A stretch of 20,231 nt of DNA from RGIG5579 sp045580105 (GTDB lineage Bacteria > Bacillota > Clostridia > Oscillospirales > SIG627), in assembly GCA_045580105.1 (NCBI GenBank), contig JAZNNH010000014.1:1-20231 (forward strand), given 5' to 3'. The notes below the pieces were generated by a model. That model had not been told where the DNA came from. It saw nothing but the letters and a program-made list of their open reading frames with translations, and did no database searches. Made by a program: the position numbers and the translations under genes. Of this stretch, positions 14,036 through 20,231 are shown piece after piece. Position 1 is the stretch's first letter; each line of letters opens with the position of its first letter.

Positions 14036-15238
14036 ATGAAAAAGAAACTGGTTTCTGTTTTGTTTGGTATTGCCTTTGCCTTTGCCTTGGCGATCCCGAC
14101 CTTTGCAGCACAAGGCGCCACCGTCTGTACTCCCGAGCAAACGAAGTGCGCTCGTGGGGAAACGGTCACCTTTGCCGTTTCCGCGGCCGAACCCATCACC
14201 GATCGTGTGTTTGCGGTCAATCTGTGGGAAAAAGGAAAGGAAACCGTCGCTTATGCTTGGGATTCCGAAGTGTTTGAGCTGATAGGCGGAGAATGGTTGA
14301 TTACGCCTGATCAAACGGCAGGGATGAACATCAAGGATTTCGACGTAGAAAAAGGTGCGGCTGTTTTGCTGTGCGAAAATGAGATCACGCTCAGCGGAGA
14401 TCTGTTCCGTTTTTCGCTTCGCGTGAAAGACGATGCACCGTTTGGAACGTACACGGTTGCTCCTGCCATTCAGTTCGAGGGCGCAGATCAATTGGAAGTC
14501 CGTCAGGAGGCGCAGATTCAGGTGTTCCACGAATGCCGAGGGGAATATCAGTATGACGATACGCACCATTGGCTGGAATGTGTGGTGGAGGGCTGTACCG
14601 AAGAGCCCGAAAAATCCGAGCATCGGTATGATAACGAATGCGATGACACCTGCGATTGCGGAAAAACGCGCACCGTCACGCACGACTATAAAGCCGCTTC
14701 CGATACGAACCATCACTGGATGGAGTGCTCGATTTGCCACACCACAAAAGAGGTAGAAGAACATAGCTTCAGCCCCGCAACCGACGCGGCAAACCACTGG
14801 ATGGAATGCTCGAAGTGTCACACCGCAAAAGACGTGGCAGAGCATCAGTATTCCGCGGACTGCGACCCCGATTGTAACGATTGTGGTTTCACCCGTACCC
14901 CGCCCGCTCAGCATAGCTATCTCGCCGCTTGCGCTACGGGCTGTACCGCTTGCGGTCTGACCAGAGCCGACACCCCCGATCATACCTATGATTCCGATCA
15001 GGATACCGACTGTAACCTCTGCGGTGAAATCCGCCAGACTTACAAGGTTGGTGACTTGAATGGTGACAATTTGGTAACCGATGCAGATGCCGTATATCTG
15101 TTAATGCATAGCTATTTTGCACAGATGTACCCGGTGAATCAGAACTGTGATCTGAACCGCGATAATTTGGTTACCGACGCGGATGCGGTCTATCTTTTGA
15201 TGTATACCTATTTCCCCGATATGTACCCCATCAATTAG
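14036..15238 (+). CDS. Secreted cohesin-like / Cys-rich repeat / dockerin protein
   Basis: A 400-residue exported protein of unknown role. A signal peptide (MKKK, hydrophobic 5-20, likely cut after PTFAA at 25) is followed by three parts. Residues about 26-165 resemble a cohesin-like beta-sandwich, with GEWL, FDV and LFRFSLRVKDDAPFGTYTV. Residues 166-332 hold two Cys-rich unit types: HHWMECSxCHT-like (three copies) and CDxDCxxCG-like (four copies). Residues 337-400 are a dockerin: two EF-hand-like calcium loops, D340/N342/D344/D351 and D372/N374/D376/D383, each continuing into YLLM and MYP. The start is fixed by GGAG (14026-14029) and the signal peptide; a longer reading begins inside the -35. 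It is the first gene of a two-gene operon, 12 bases before its paralogue. There is no catalytic domain, so an adhesive or scaffolding job is more likely than an enzymatic one. Confidence 0.83.
   Translation: MKKKLVSVLFGIAFAFALAIPTFAAQGATVCTPEQTKCARGETVTFAVSAAEPITDRVFAVNLWEKGKETVAYAWDSEVFELIGGEWLITPDQTAGMNIKDFDVEKGAAVLLCENEITLSGDLFRFSLRVKDDAPFGTYTVAPAIQFEGADQLEVRQEAQIQVFHECRGEYQYDDTHHWLECVVEGCTEEPEKSEHRYDNECDDTCDCGKTRTVTHDYKAASDTNHHWMECSICHTTKEVEEHSFSPATDAANHWMECSKCHTAKDVAEHQYSADCDPDCNDCGFTRTPPAQHSYLAACATGCTACGLTRADTPDHTYDSDQDTDCNLCGEIRQTYKVGDLNGDNLVTDADAVYLLMHSYFAQMYPVNQNCDLNRDNLVTDADAVYLLMYTYFPDMYPIN
14531..15031 (+). repeat. Cys/His-rich degenerate tandem repeats in the dockerin protein
   Basis: Protein-level repeats covering residues 166-332. 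Type 1 units contain HHW or NHW, then (L/M)EC and a second Cys, and end at EH; copies lie near residues 177-196, 226-243 and 254-270. Type 2 units contain CD..C.CG or CN.CG followed by (T/I)R; copies lie near 202-211, 276-287, 299-310 and 326-333. Spacing of Cys and His is conserved better than other residues, consistent with disulfide or metal binding. Confidence 0.7.
15053..15235 (+). repeat. Dockerin: two near-identical 29-residue calcium-binding repeats
   Basis: Residues 340-368 and 372-400 match at 23 of 29 positions, beginning DLN and ending MYP(V/I)N. Many codons differ at third positions although the amino acids agree, which suggests an old duplication held by selection. Calcium-loop positions 1, 3, 5 and 12 are Asp/Asn/Asp/Asp in both. 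Positions 10 and 11, often the recognition residues of dockerins, are Asp-Ala in both. Confidence 0.82.
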
Positions 15239-15250
15239 GAGAAAAGAAAA

Positions 15251-17152
15251 ATGAAAAAATTATTTAGTATCGGTATTTGCTTTTTACTTCTGCTGGCGCT
15301 GACGGTTTCGGTCAGTGCGGCAGGCGCAGCTTCTCTTTCCGGCGCAAGTTCCGTGACGGCCGGTAACAACGTAGAATTGACCCTTTCCGTTTCCGGTTGC
15401 CCCGATGCTACCTCTGCTTCCGTTCAGGTAAATTTGGGCTCCGGTCTTGAACTGGTCAGCGGCACTTGGCTCAAGTCCGGCTCGCTTTCCACCTTTGACG
15501 TCGGAAACAAAGTAGGCGCCGTCGGCGGTCTTTCCTCTCCCGATATTAACGGCAGTTTGTTCAAGCTGGTCGTGAAAGCCACGACCCCCTCTGCCTCTGC
15601 AAAGTCCGTTTCCGTTACGGTGGTTGCAAGAAACGGTGCGACCGACGTGATCAACACCACCGCTTCTGCCAACATTAAAATCAATTGTTCCTCCCACTCT
15701 TTCGGTGCTTGGGAAAAGCTCGATGCCACCAACCACAAGCATACCTGCTCTGCCTGCGGTGCTTCCGAAAATGCCGCTCACGCTTGGAACAGCGGAGAAG
15801 TAACGAAACAGGCAGACTGCAATCAAGCCGGTAATACGAAGTATACCTGTACCGTTTGCGGTGAGATCAAAAACGAAACCATTTCTAAGACCAACAACCA
15901 CACTTGGGGTGCTTGGACAAAAACCGAAGCTCCCAAATGTACCACGGTAGGAAAACAATCCAGAGAGTGCTCCACCTGTCACACGGTGGAAACGGGCGAC
16001 ATTCCGGCAACCGGACACAAGCTGGGCGCATGGAGCGAAACCACCAAGCCCTCTTGTACCGCCAACGGGGAAGAAACCCGCTTCTGTTCCGAATGCTCTT
16101 ACAAGGAAACAAAATCGGTTCCCGCACTCGGCCACGCATTCTCCAATCCGACTGTAACGAAACAGCCCACCTGTACCGAAGCCGGTGAAAAGAGCGGCAA
16201 GTGTACGCGCTGCAACCAGACCACGACCGAATCGATCCCCGCTACCGGACATAAAATGGGTAGCTGGACGAGTGTGAAAGAAGCCACCTGTACCGAAAAA
16301 GGCGAAGAGGCAAGAACTTGCTCCAACGCCGGTTGCACGCATAAGGAAACGCGTGCGACCAAGGCATTGGGACATAAGTTTGCCAATGCAACGGTAACAA
16401 AGCAAGCCACCTGTACCGAAGCCGGAATCGAGAGCGGCAAGTGTACTCGTTGCGGTAATGAAACGACCAATGAGATCGCGCCTCTCGGTCACGCATTCGG
16501 GGAAATGACGGTTGTAAAAGAACCCACCATCGCCACCACGGGCTTGAAAGAAGGCAAGTGTACCCGTTGCAGTGAAACCCAACAAGAGGTGATTCCTTGT
16601 TCCTTTACAGATGAAACCACGGGCACCCAAATGACAACCGAAGAAGGCGTCTTCCAAGAAGGCACCGAAATCAAGATCGAAGTCATCGAAAAGGAACACG
16701 CTTCCTTTGAGGCAGTGACCAAAGCCCTCAAGAAAGTGGCAAGCAAATTCGTTGCCTACGATGTCACCGCCGTTCGCGAAAACGTAACCGTTCAGCCCAA
16801 CGGATCGCTGACCTTGTCCTTCAAGATTCCCGATGGCTTTGGAAAGAGTGTTGCCGTTTTCTATATAAGTGACGAGGGTGTTGCCGAGAAATTGGAATCC
16901 ACGGTTTCCGAAGACGGAAACTATGTTTCGACCACTCTGACGCACTTTAGCTCCTACGCCGTCGTGGAACTGGCAGAGGAGAAAGACGAATCTCAGGGCA
17001 ACAAGGGCGATAGCAACGCCACCATCGGTACCGACACTCCCGCTCAGGAAGAGGGCAAAAATCCGACCGGTATCATCATTGCCGTCTGTCTGATTCTTCT
17101 TGGCATCGGCGGTGCGGCTGCCTACTACTTCTTCATTTTCAAAAAGAAGTAA
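15251..17152 (+). CDS. Membrane-anchored cohesin-like / Cys-repeat surface protein
   Basis: A 633-residue exported protein anchored at its C terminus. The order is: signal peptide (1-23, ending VSA-A); cohesin-like beta domain (about 26-145) with SGTWL, TFDV and NGSLFKLVVKA, matching the same places in the upstream paralogue; a partial unit (148-176); seven Cys-rich repeats of about 39 residues (177-450); a beta-rich domain (about 451-575) ending THFSSYAVVEL, frequent at the end of Firmicutes surface proteins; an acidic/polar linker; one TM helix (about 605-630); and a KKK tail. The LPxTG signal is absent, so retention is by the helix, not obviously by sortase. GGAG lies just after the previous stop, about 8 bases before the ATG. 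It is cotranscribed with the dockerin gene and ended by a strong terminator. Function is unknown; a surface scaffold or receptor is likely. Confidence 0.83.
   Translation: MKKLFSIGICFLLLLALTVSVSAAGAASLSGASSVTAGNNVELTLSVSGCPDATSASVQVNLGSGLELVSGTWLKSGSLSTFDVGNKVGAVGGLSSPDINGSLFKLVVKATTPSASAKSVSVTVVARNGATDVINTTASANIKINCSSHSFGAWEKLDATNHKHTCSACGASENAAHAWNSGEVTKQADCNQAGNTKYTCTVCGEIKNETISKTNNHTWGAWTKTEAPKCTTVGKQSRECSTCHTVETGDIPATGHKLGAWSETTKPSCTANGEETRFCSECSYKETKSVPALGHAFSNPTVTKQPTCTEAGEKSGKCTRCNQTTTESIPATGHKMGSWTSVKEATCTEKGEEARTCSNAGCTHKETRATKALGHKFANATVTKQATCTEAGIESGKCTRCGNETTNEIAPLGHAFGEMTVVKEPTIATTGLKEGKCTRCSETQQEVIPCSFTDETTGTQMTTEEGVFQEGTEIKIEVIEKEHASFEAVTKALKKVASKFVAYDVTAVRENVTVQPNGSLTLSFKIPDGFGKSVAVFYISDEGVAEKLESTVSEDGNYVSTTLTHFSSYAVVELAEEKDESQGNKGDSNATIGTDTPAQEEGKNPTGIIIAVCLILLGIGGAAAYYFFIFKKK
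15779..16600 (+). repeat. Seven tandem ~39-residue Cys-rich repeats (117-bp period)
   Basis: Units start at the His of residues 177, 217, 256, 295, 334, 375 and 414. The shared pattern is H, about 12 residues, C, then G at +4 or +5, then CxxC, then a Glu/Thr-rich end with (A)xG before the next H. Two subtypes occur: A (GxW near the start, ExRxC) in units 2, 3 and 5, and B (TVTKQ-like, SGKCTRC) in units 4, 6 and 7, with unit 1 B-like. Unit 5 has CxxxxC in place of CxxC, and unit 7 lacks the first Cys. Nucleotide identity is highest between units 4 and 6. Confidence 0.85.
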
Positions 17153-17200
17153 AACAAAACGCGCTTTGCGTTCAAGGTAAAAAAATCAATTGATTTTCAG

Positions 17201-17244
17201 ACAAAGCTGACCTTGCTTTTTAAGCAAGGTCAGCTTTGTTTTTC
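17201..17244 (+). terminator. Strong intrinsic terminator of the surface-protein operon
   Basis: A 16-bp perfect stem (arms 17201-17216 and 17224-17239, core GCTGACCTTGC / GCAAGGTCAGC), extendable to 18 bp by two A-T pairs, leaving a TTT loop. It is followed by a T run. A 16-bp palindrome, AAAATCAATTGATTTT (17182-17197), and a small hairpin (17158-17172) lie just before it and may help. Confidence 0.92.
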
Positions 17245-17278
17245 CTTTTTTCAAATCACATAAAATTCAAAATTTTGC

Positions 17279-17306
17279 TTGCAAAATAGGGCAAAAGTGG
17301 TATAAT
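17279..17306 (+). promoter_or_regulatory. Extended -10 promoter of the bipA-lysR operon
   Basis: A perfect -10 TATAAT (17301-17306) preceded by the extended -10 TGG (17298-17300). A -35-like TTGCAA lies at 17279-17284 with a 16-base spacer. The predicted leader is about 40 bases, up to AAGGAAA and the ATG at 17353. Confidence 0.75.
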
Positions 17307-17352
17307 GAAGTGTATTTTATCAATTTTCCGTATGGGAAAGTAAGGAAATCTT

Positions 17353-19179
17353 ATGGAAAAAGAAAACATTCGAAACATTGCGATTATCGCTCACGTTGAC
17401 CACGGTAAAACCACGCTTGTTGATGCGCTTCTCCGTCAAACGGGCACCTTTCGTGCCAACGAGCAGGTCGAAGAACGCGTGATGGACTCCAACGATTTGG
17501 AAAAGGAAAGAGGAATCACCATTTTGGCGAAAAATACGTCGCTTTATTACAAGGGCGTGAAAGTCAATATTGTCGATACTCCCGGTCACGCAGACTTCGG
17601 CGGAGAAGTGGAACGCAGTCTTTCGATGGTCGATGGTGTCATTCTCTTGGTGGACGCCTATGAGGGCTGTATGCCGCAGACTCGTACCGTGCTGAAAAAA
17701 GCGTTGGCACAGGGCTTGACCCCGGTGATCGTCGTCAATAAAATCGACCGTCCTATGGCGCGCCCCAAAGAGGTTACGGATGAAATGTACGATCTTCTCA
17801 TCGATTTGGGTGCCACGGAAGAGCAGTTGGACCTGCCCGTGATTTACGCTTCCGGCAGAGATGGTTGGGCAACGACGGATTACAACCAAAAGACAGAAGA
17901 TTTGACTTGCCTGTTTGATGTGATTATCAACCAGATTCCGCATCCCGACGTGCAGGAAGACCAGCCCTTCCAAATGATGGTTTCCAACATCGACTTTAAT
18001 GATTACACCGGCAGAATGGCAGTCGGTAAGATCCTGCGCGGCTCAATCCACGAAAAAAGCCCCGTTTCCATCGTTCGTCGCGACGGCACGGTGCAAAAGA
18101 GCAAGATCGTCGGAATCTATACCTTTGATAAACTCAAAAAAACGCCTGCTACCTTTGCACAAGCAGGGGATATTGTGTGTTTGACCGGCATTGCCGACAT
18201 CGAAATCGGTGATACCATTTGCGACGTCGATTCTCCCGAAGGACTGGATTTTGTCGAAATCGAAGATCCGGTGCTTTCGATGTTTTTCTCCGTTTCCACC
18301 TCTCCGTTTGCAGGTCAGGACGGAACGTACGTCACCAGCCGCCACATCCGTGAACGTCTTTATCGCGAACTGGAATCCAACATCTCCCTGAAGGTGGAGG
18401 ATACGGATACTATGGATACCTTGAAGGTATCCGGCAGAGGAGAGCTGCACCTTTCGGTTCTCATTGAAAATATGCGCCGTCAGGGCTATGAATTTCAGGT
18501 TTCCCGTCCTACCGTTATTACCAAAGAAATCGACGGGGAGCTTTGTGAACCTTACGAAAATCTTTATATCGACTGTCCGGATGAATTTTCCGGAACGGTG
18601 ATCGATCTGGTTTCCCGCCGTAAAGGGGAACTGCTTCAGATGGCGCCGACCGCTGCCGGCTTTACGAGATTGGAATTTTCCATCACCAGCCGCGGTATGA
18701 TCGGTTGCCGCGCGGAGCTTTTGACCGCCGCAAAGGGAAACGCTGTGGTCAACACCGAATTTGAGGGCTATCATCCCATCAAAGCCGGCCTTTCTGCTCG
18801 TAACCGTGGTTCTCTGATTGCTTGGGAGGACGGCATTTCCACCTCCTACGGAATGTACAATGCCCAAGATCGCGGAACGATGTTCATCGGCGTGCAAACC
18901 AACGTATACGAAGGAATGATCGTCGGCGAGTCCAACGATTCGAAAGACCTTGTGGTTAACGTTTGTAAGAAAAAGCATTTGACAGCAATTCGTTCGACCG
19001 GTGCGGATGAAGCGTTGCGCATCACCCCGCCCCGTCAAATGAGCTTGGAAAAATGTATGGAGTTTATCGCAGACGATGAATTGCTTGAAGTGACTCCCAA
19101 AGCCCTCCGCCTGCGCAAGAGAATCTTGGATACGGAGCAAAGGGCAAAAATCAAAGCCAAAGAAAAACTGAACTCCTGA
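17353..19179 (+). CDS. typA: Ribosome-associated translational GTPase BipA/TypA
   Basis: A 608-residue translation-factor GTPase of full family length. The G motifs are intact: G1 AHVDHGKTT (13-21), G2 RGIT (53-56), G3 DTPGH (75-79) and G4 NKID (129-132). Domain II (about 205-300), the EF-G-like domains III and V, and the BipA-specific C-terminal domain (about 480-600) follow. RGMIGCRAELLTAAKG and the C-terminal TPKALRLRKR are typical of TypA. BipA binds ribosomes near the EF-G site and helps 50S assembly and stress or cold adaptation. It has its own extended -10 promoter, and AAGGAAA precedes the ATG. Eleven bases separate it from a LysR regulator gene, so the two are probably cotranscribed. 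The absence of EF-G- or LepA-specific features makes the family call firm. Confidence 0.96.
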   Translation: MEKENIRNIAIIAHVDHGKTTLVDALLRQTGTFRANEQVEERVMDSNDLEKERGITILAKNTSLYYKGVKVNIVDTPGHADFGGEVERSLSMVDGVILLVDAYEGCMPQTRTVLKKALAQGLTPVIVVNKIDRPMARPKEVTDEMYDLLIDLGATEEQLDLPVIYASGRDGWATTDYNQKTEDLTCLFDVIINQIPHPDVQEDQPFQMMVSNIDFNDYTGRMAVGKILRGSIHEKSPVSIVRRDGTVQKSKIVGIYTFDKLKKTPATFAQAGDIVCLTGIADIEIGDTICDVDSPEGLDFVEIEDPVLSMFFSVSTSPFAGQDGTYVTSRHIRERLYRELESNISLKVEDTDTMDTLKVSGRGELHLSVLIENMRRQGYEFQVSRPTVITKEIDGELCEPYENLYIDCPDEFSGTVIDLVSRRKGELLQMAPTAAGFTRLEFSITSRGMIGCRAELLTAAKGNAVVNTEFEGYHPIKAGLSARNRGSLIAWEDGISTSYGMYNAQDRGTMFIGVQTNVYEGMIVGESNDSKDLVVNVCKKKHLTAIRSTGADEALRITPPRQMSLEKCMEFIADDELLEVTPKALRLRKRILDTEQRAKIKAKEKLNS

Positions 19180-19190
19180 AAGGAAACGGA

Positions 19191-20141
19191 ATGAATTTAT
19201 TGCATTTAAAATACGCGGTCGAGGTGGAACGAACGCGTTCAATCACAGGGGCAGCTGCCAATTTATTTATGAGCCAACCCAACCTTTCCCGCGCCATCAA
19301 GGAATTGGAAGAGAGTCTTGGCATCATCTTGTTTAAGCGTACTTCCAAAGGTATCGTTACCACGACGCAAGGAGAAGAATTTCTGTTTCAGGCCAAAAAA
19401 ATTCTCCGTCAGATTGACGAAATGGAAGAAAAGTACAAAAAGAACGAGCCGGAGCGTCAAAGCTTTAATATCTCCACTCCCAGAGCGTGCTATATCACCC
19501 GCGCTTTTACCAGTCTTGTCAATTCCATGGATCGAGGCAGAGAAATGGACTTGAACTACAAGGAAACCAATGCGCTGCGTGCCATCACCAACATTCTTCA
19601 AAACAATTACAATATGGGTATCATCCGCTATCAGACCGCCTTTGAATCTCATTTTTTGAAAATGATGGAGGAAAAGGACCTGCGCCATCAGGACATCTGG
19701 GAATTTGAGTACGTTGCACTGATGAACCGTTCTTGCCCGATGGCACAAAAAGAACACATCTCGCGTGCCGATTTTAAGGATTGTGTGGAAATCGTACACG
19801 GTGACCCTTACGTGCCCTCTCTGCAAAGTGCCTACGTTCGAAAGGCGGAATTTTCGGATCTGACGGATAAAAAGATCTTCATTTATGAGCGCGGAACTCA
19901 GTACGACTTGCTCAACGACGTTCCCGCCACCTTCATGTGGGTGTCGCCCCTGCCGAAAGAAGTGCTCGAGCGCCATAATATGATCCAAAGACGAATCGAG
20001 GGTCTTAGCCATAAGTATAAAGACGTTTTGATCTATCGCAACGGCTATCATTTAACGCCCATTGACTTGCAGTTTATAAAAGAACTGGAAAAGGCCAAGG
20101 ACGAAGCTTCTCAATCCGTTCAGGACCGGATGCATTTTTAA
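19191..20141 (+). CDS. LysR-family transcriptional regulator
   Basis: A 316-residue regulator. The N-terminal winged HTH (about 1-62) reads AVEVERTRSITGAAANLFMSQPNLSRAIKELEESLG in two stretches and ends in LFKRTSKG, the standard LysR pattern. A linker helix (about 65-90, rich in Lys/Glu) leads to the effector domain (about 93-300), which should bind a small co-inducer. The effector domain is less typical than the HTH, with few recognisable ligand residues, so the inducer cannot be guessed. AAGGA precedes the ATG by about 5 bases, directly after the bipA stop. LysR proteins often control a divergent neighbour, but here the gene follows bipA in the same direction, so its target is not evident. 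It has no clear terminator of its own before the IS-like sequence. Confidence 0.92.
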   Translation: MNLLHLKYAVEVERTRSITGAAANLFMSQPNLSRAIKELEESLGIILFKRTSKGIVTTTQGEEFLFQAKKILRQIDEMEEKYKKNEPERQSFNISTPRACYITRAFTSLVNSMDRGREMDLNYKETNALRAITNILQNNYNMGIIRYQTAFESHFLKMMEEKDLRHQDIWEFEYVALMNRSCPMAQKEHISRADFKDCVEIVHGDPYVPSLQSAYVRKAEFSDLTDKKIFIYERGTQYDLLNDVPATFMWVSPLPKEVLERHNMIQRRIEGLSHKYKDVLIYRNGYHLTPIDLQFIKELEKAKDEASQSVQDRMHF

Positions 20142-20162
20142 ACAAAAAAGTTACCCGCAGTT

Positions 20163-20231
20163 TGAACTGACCCAATTTGTGCGGACAGCACAAAAAGCAC
20201 CTCCTATGGTATTTTAATTCTACCATAGGAG
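20163..20231 (+). mobile_element. Possible left end of an IS3-family element, cut by the window edge
   Basis: TGAACTGACCCAATTTGTG followed by CGGACAG resembles, from memory, the TG(T/A)ACTGACCC...GACA termini of IS3/IS150-group elements. No transposase or second terminus is in the window, so this rests on the end-like sequence alone. It begins 21 bases after the LysR stop. If it is not an IS, the stretch is simply the downstream region of the lysR gene. Confidence 0.4.
20201..20231 (+). repeat. Perfect 11-bp inverted repeat at the window end
   Basis: Arms CTCCTATGGTA (20201-20211) and TACCATAGGAG (20221-20231) surround a 9-base AT-rich loop. The right arm ends in TAGGAG, part of a ribosome binding site, exactly at the last base. 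The left arm is preceded by AAAAAGCAC, so the stem may continue beyond the window if GTGCTTTTT follows. It could be the SD-sequestering hairpin of an IS or a terminator for lysR. Confidence 0.75.

Noticed and set aside
15779..16600. Regular repeats considered as a CRISPR array
   Set aside because: Units are coding, diverged at DNA level, about 117 bp long and without unique spacers between identical repeats.
15284..16945. 553-codon open frame on the minus strand across the Cys-repeat protein
   Set aside because: It is long only because the repeats lack stop codons in this antisense frame; its Gly/Phe-rich repeats mirror the coding repeats, and it has no promoter or start signal.
17042..17152. 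LPxTG-type cell wall sorting signal at the end of the surface protein
   Set aside because: The TM helix and Lys tail resemble one, but the residues before the helix read GKNPTG and no LPxTG or clear variant is present.
17182..17197. 16-bp palindrome AAAATCAATTGATTTT as an operator for bipA
   Set aside because: It lies before the strong terminator and over 80 bases upstream of the bipA -35, in AT-rich intergenic DNA where such palindromes are common; more likely part of the 3' end of the preceding transcript.
18043..19242. 399-codon open frame antisense to bipA
   Set aside because: It overlaps a highly conserved gene on the other strand, and no start signals or recognisable domain were seen.

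Overview
The window looks like chromosomal DNA from a Gram-positive, probably gut-associated member of the Clostridia (Bacillota). This is inferred from mid-range base composition, strong GGAGG-type ribosome binding sites, TTGACA/TATAAT-type promoters, U-tract terminators, a dockerin, Cys-rich surface repeats and a zinc-ribbon/multi-TM protein of a type I associate with Clostridia. No rRNA, tRNA or CRISPR array was seen. Thirteen protein genes are supported. They are densely packed, and no gene-free stretch exceeds about 200 bases. Bases 1-66 hold only the ribosome binding site of the first gene.

Layout. (1) 67-717: a HAD phosphatase, convergent with an acyl-CoA/AMP ligase on the minus strand (752-2464) across a shared bidirectional terminator. 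(2) 2465-4608: a promoter region diverging from the ligase drives a condensation-type acyltransferase (HxxxDG motif) and a zinc-ribbon six-TM membrane protein. Together with the ligase these form a likely acyl-activation/transfer divergon. (3) 4698-8921: a membrane-tethered zinc amidase, a VTT/TVP38 membrane protein and a fused ABC-ATPase/FtsX-type permease, closely spaced and ended by a strong terminator. (4) 8958-11371: a perfectly spaced promoter overlapped by a 26-bp palindrome, then a MarR repressor and a one-polypeptide ABC exporter overlapping it by one base. This is a classic self-regulated efflux operon. (5) 11424-12914 (minus): a polyprenyl-phosphate sugar-1-phosphate transferase for surface polysaccharide. 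(6) 13090-13839: a ZIP/ZupT-type metal transporter. (7) 14036-17152: a two-gene operon for secreted surface proteins. Both have a signal peptide, a cohesin-like N-terminal domain and Cys-rich repeats. The first ends in a dockerin, the second in a membrane anchor. (8) 17353-20141: the translational GTPase BipA/TypA followed at 11 bases by a LysR-type regulator. (9) 20163-end: sequence resembling the tip of an IS3-family element, with a hairpin cut off by the window edge.

The most interesting unit is the dockerin/cohesin-like operon (7). It could be a minimal self-assembling surface complex, in which a soluble dockerin protein docks onto a membrane-anchored cohesin-like partner through modules encoded side by side. 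A 12-bp perfect palindrome lies just upstream of its promoter. The acyl-ligase/acyltransferase/zinc-ribbon divergon is the second unit whose product is unknown.
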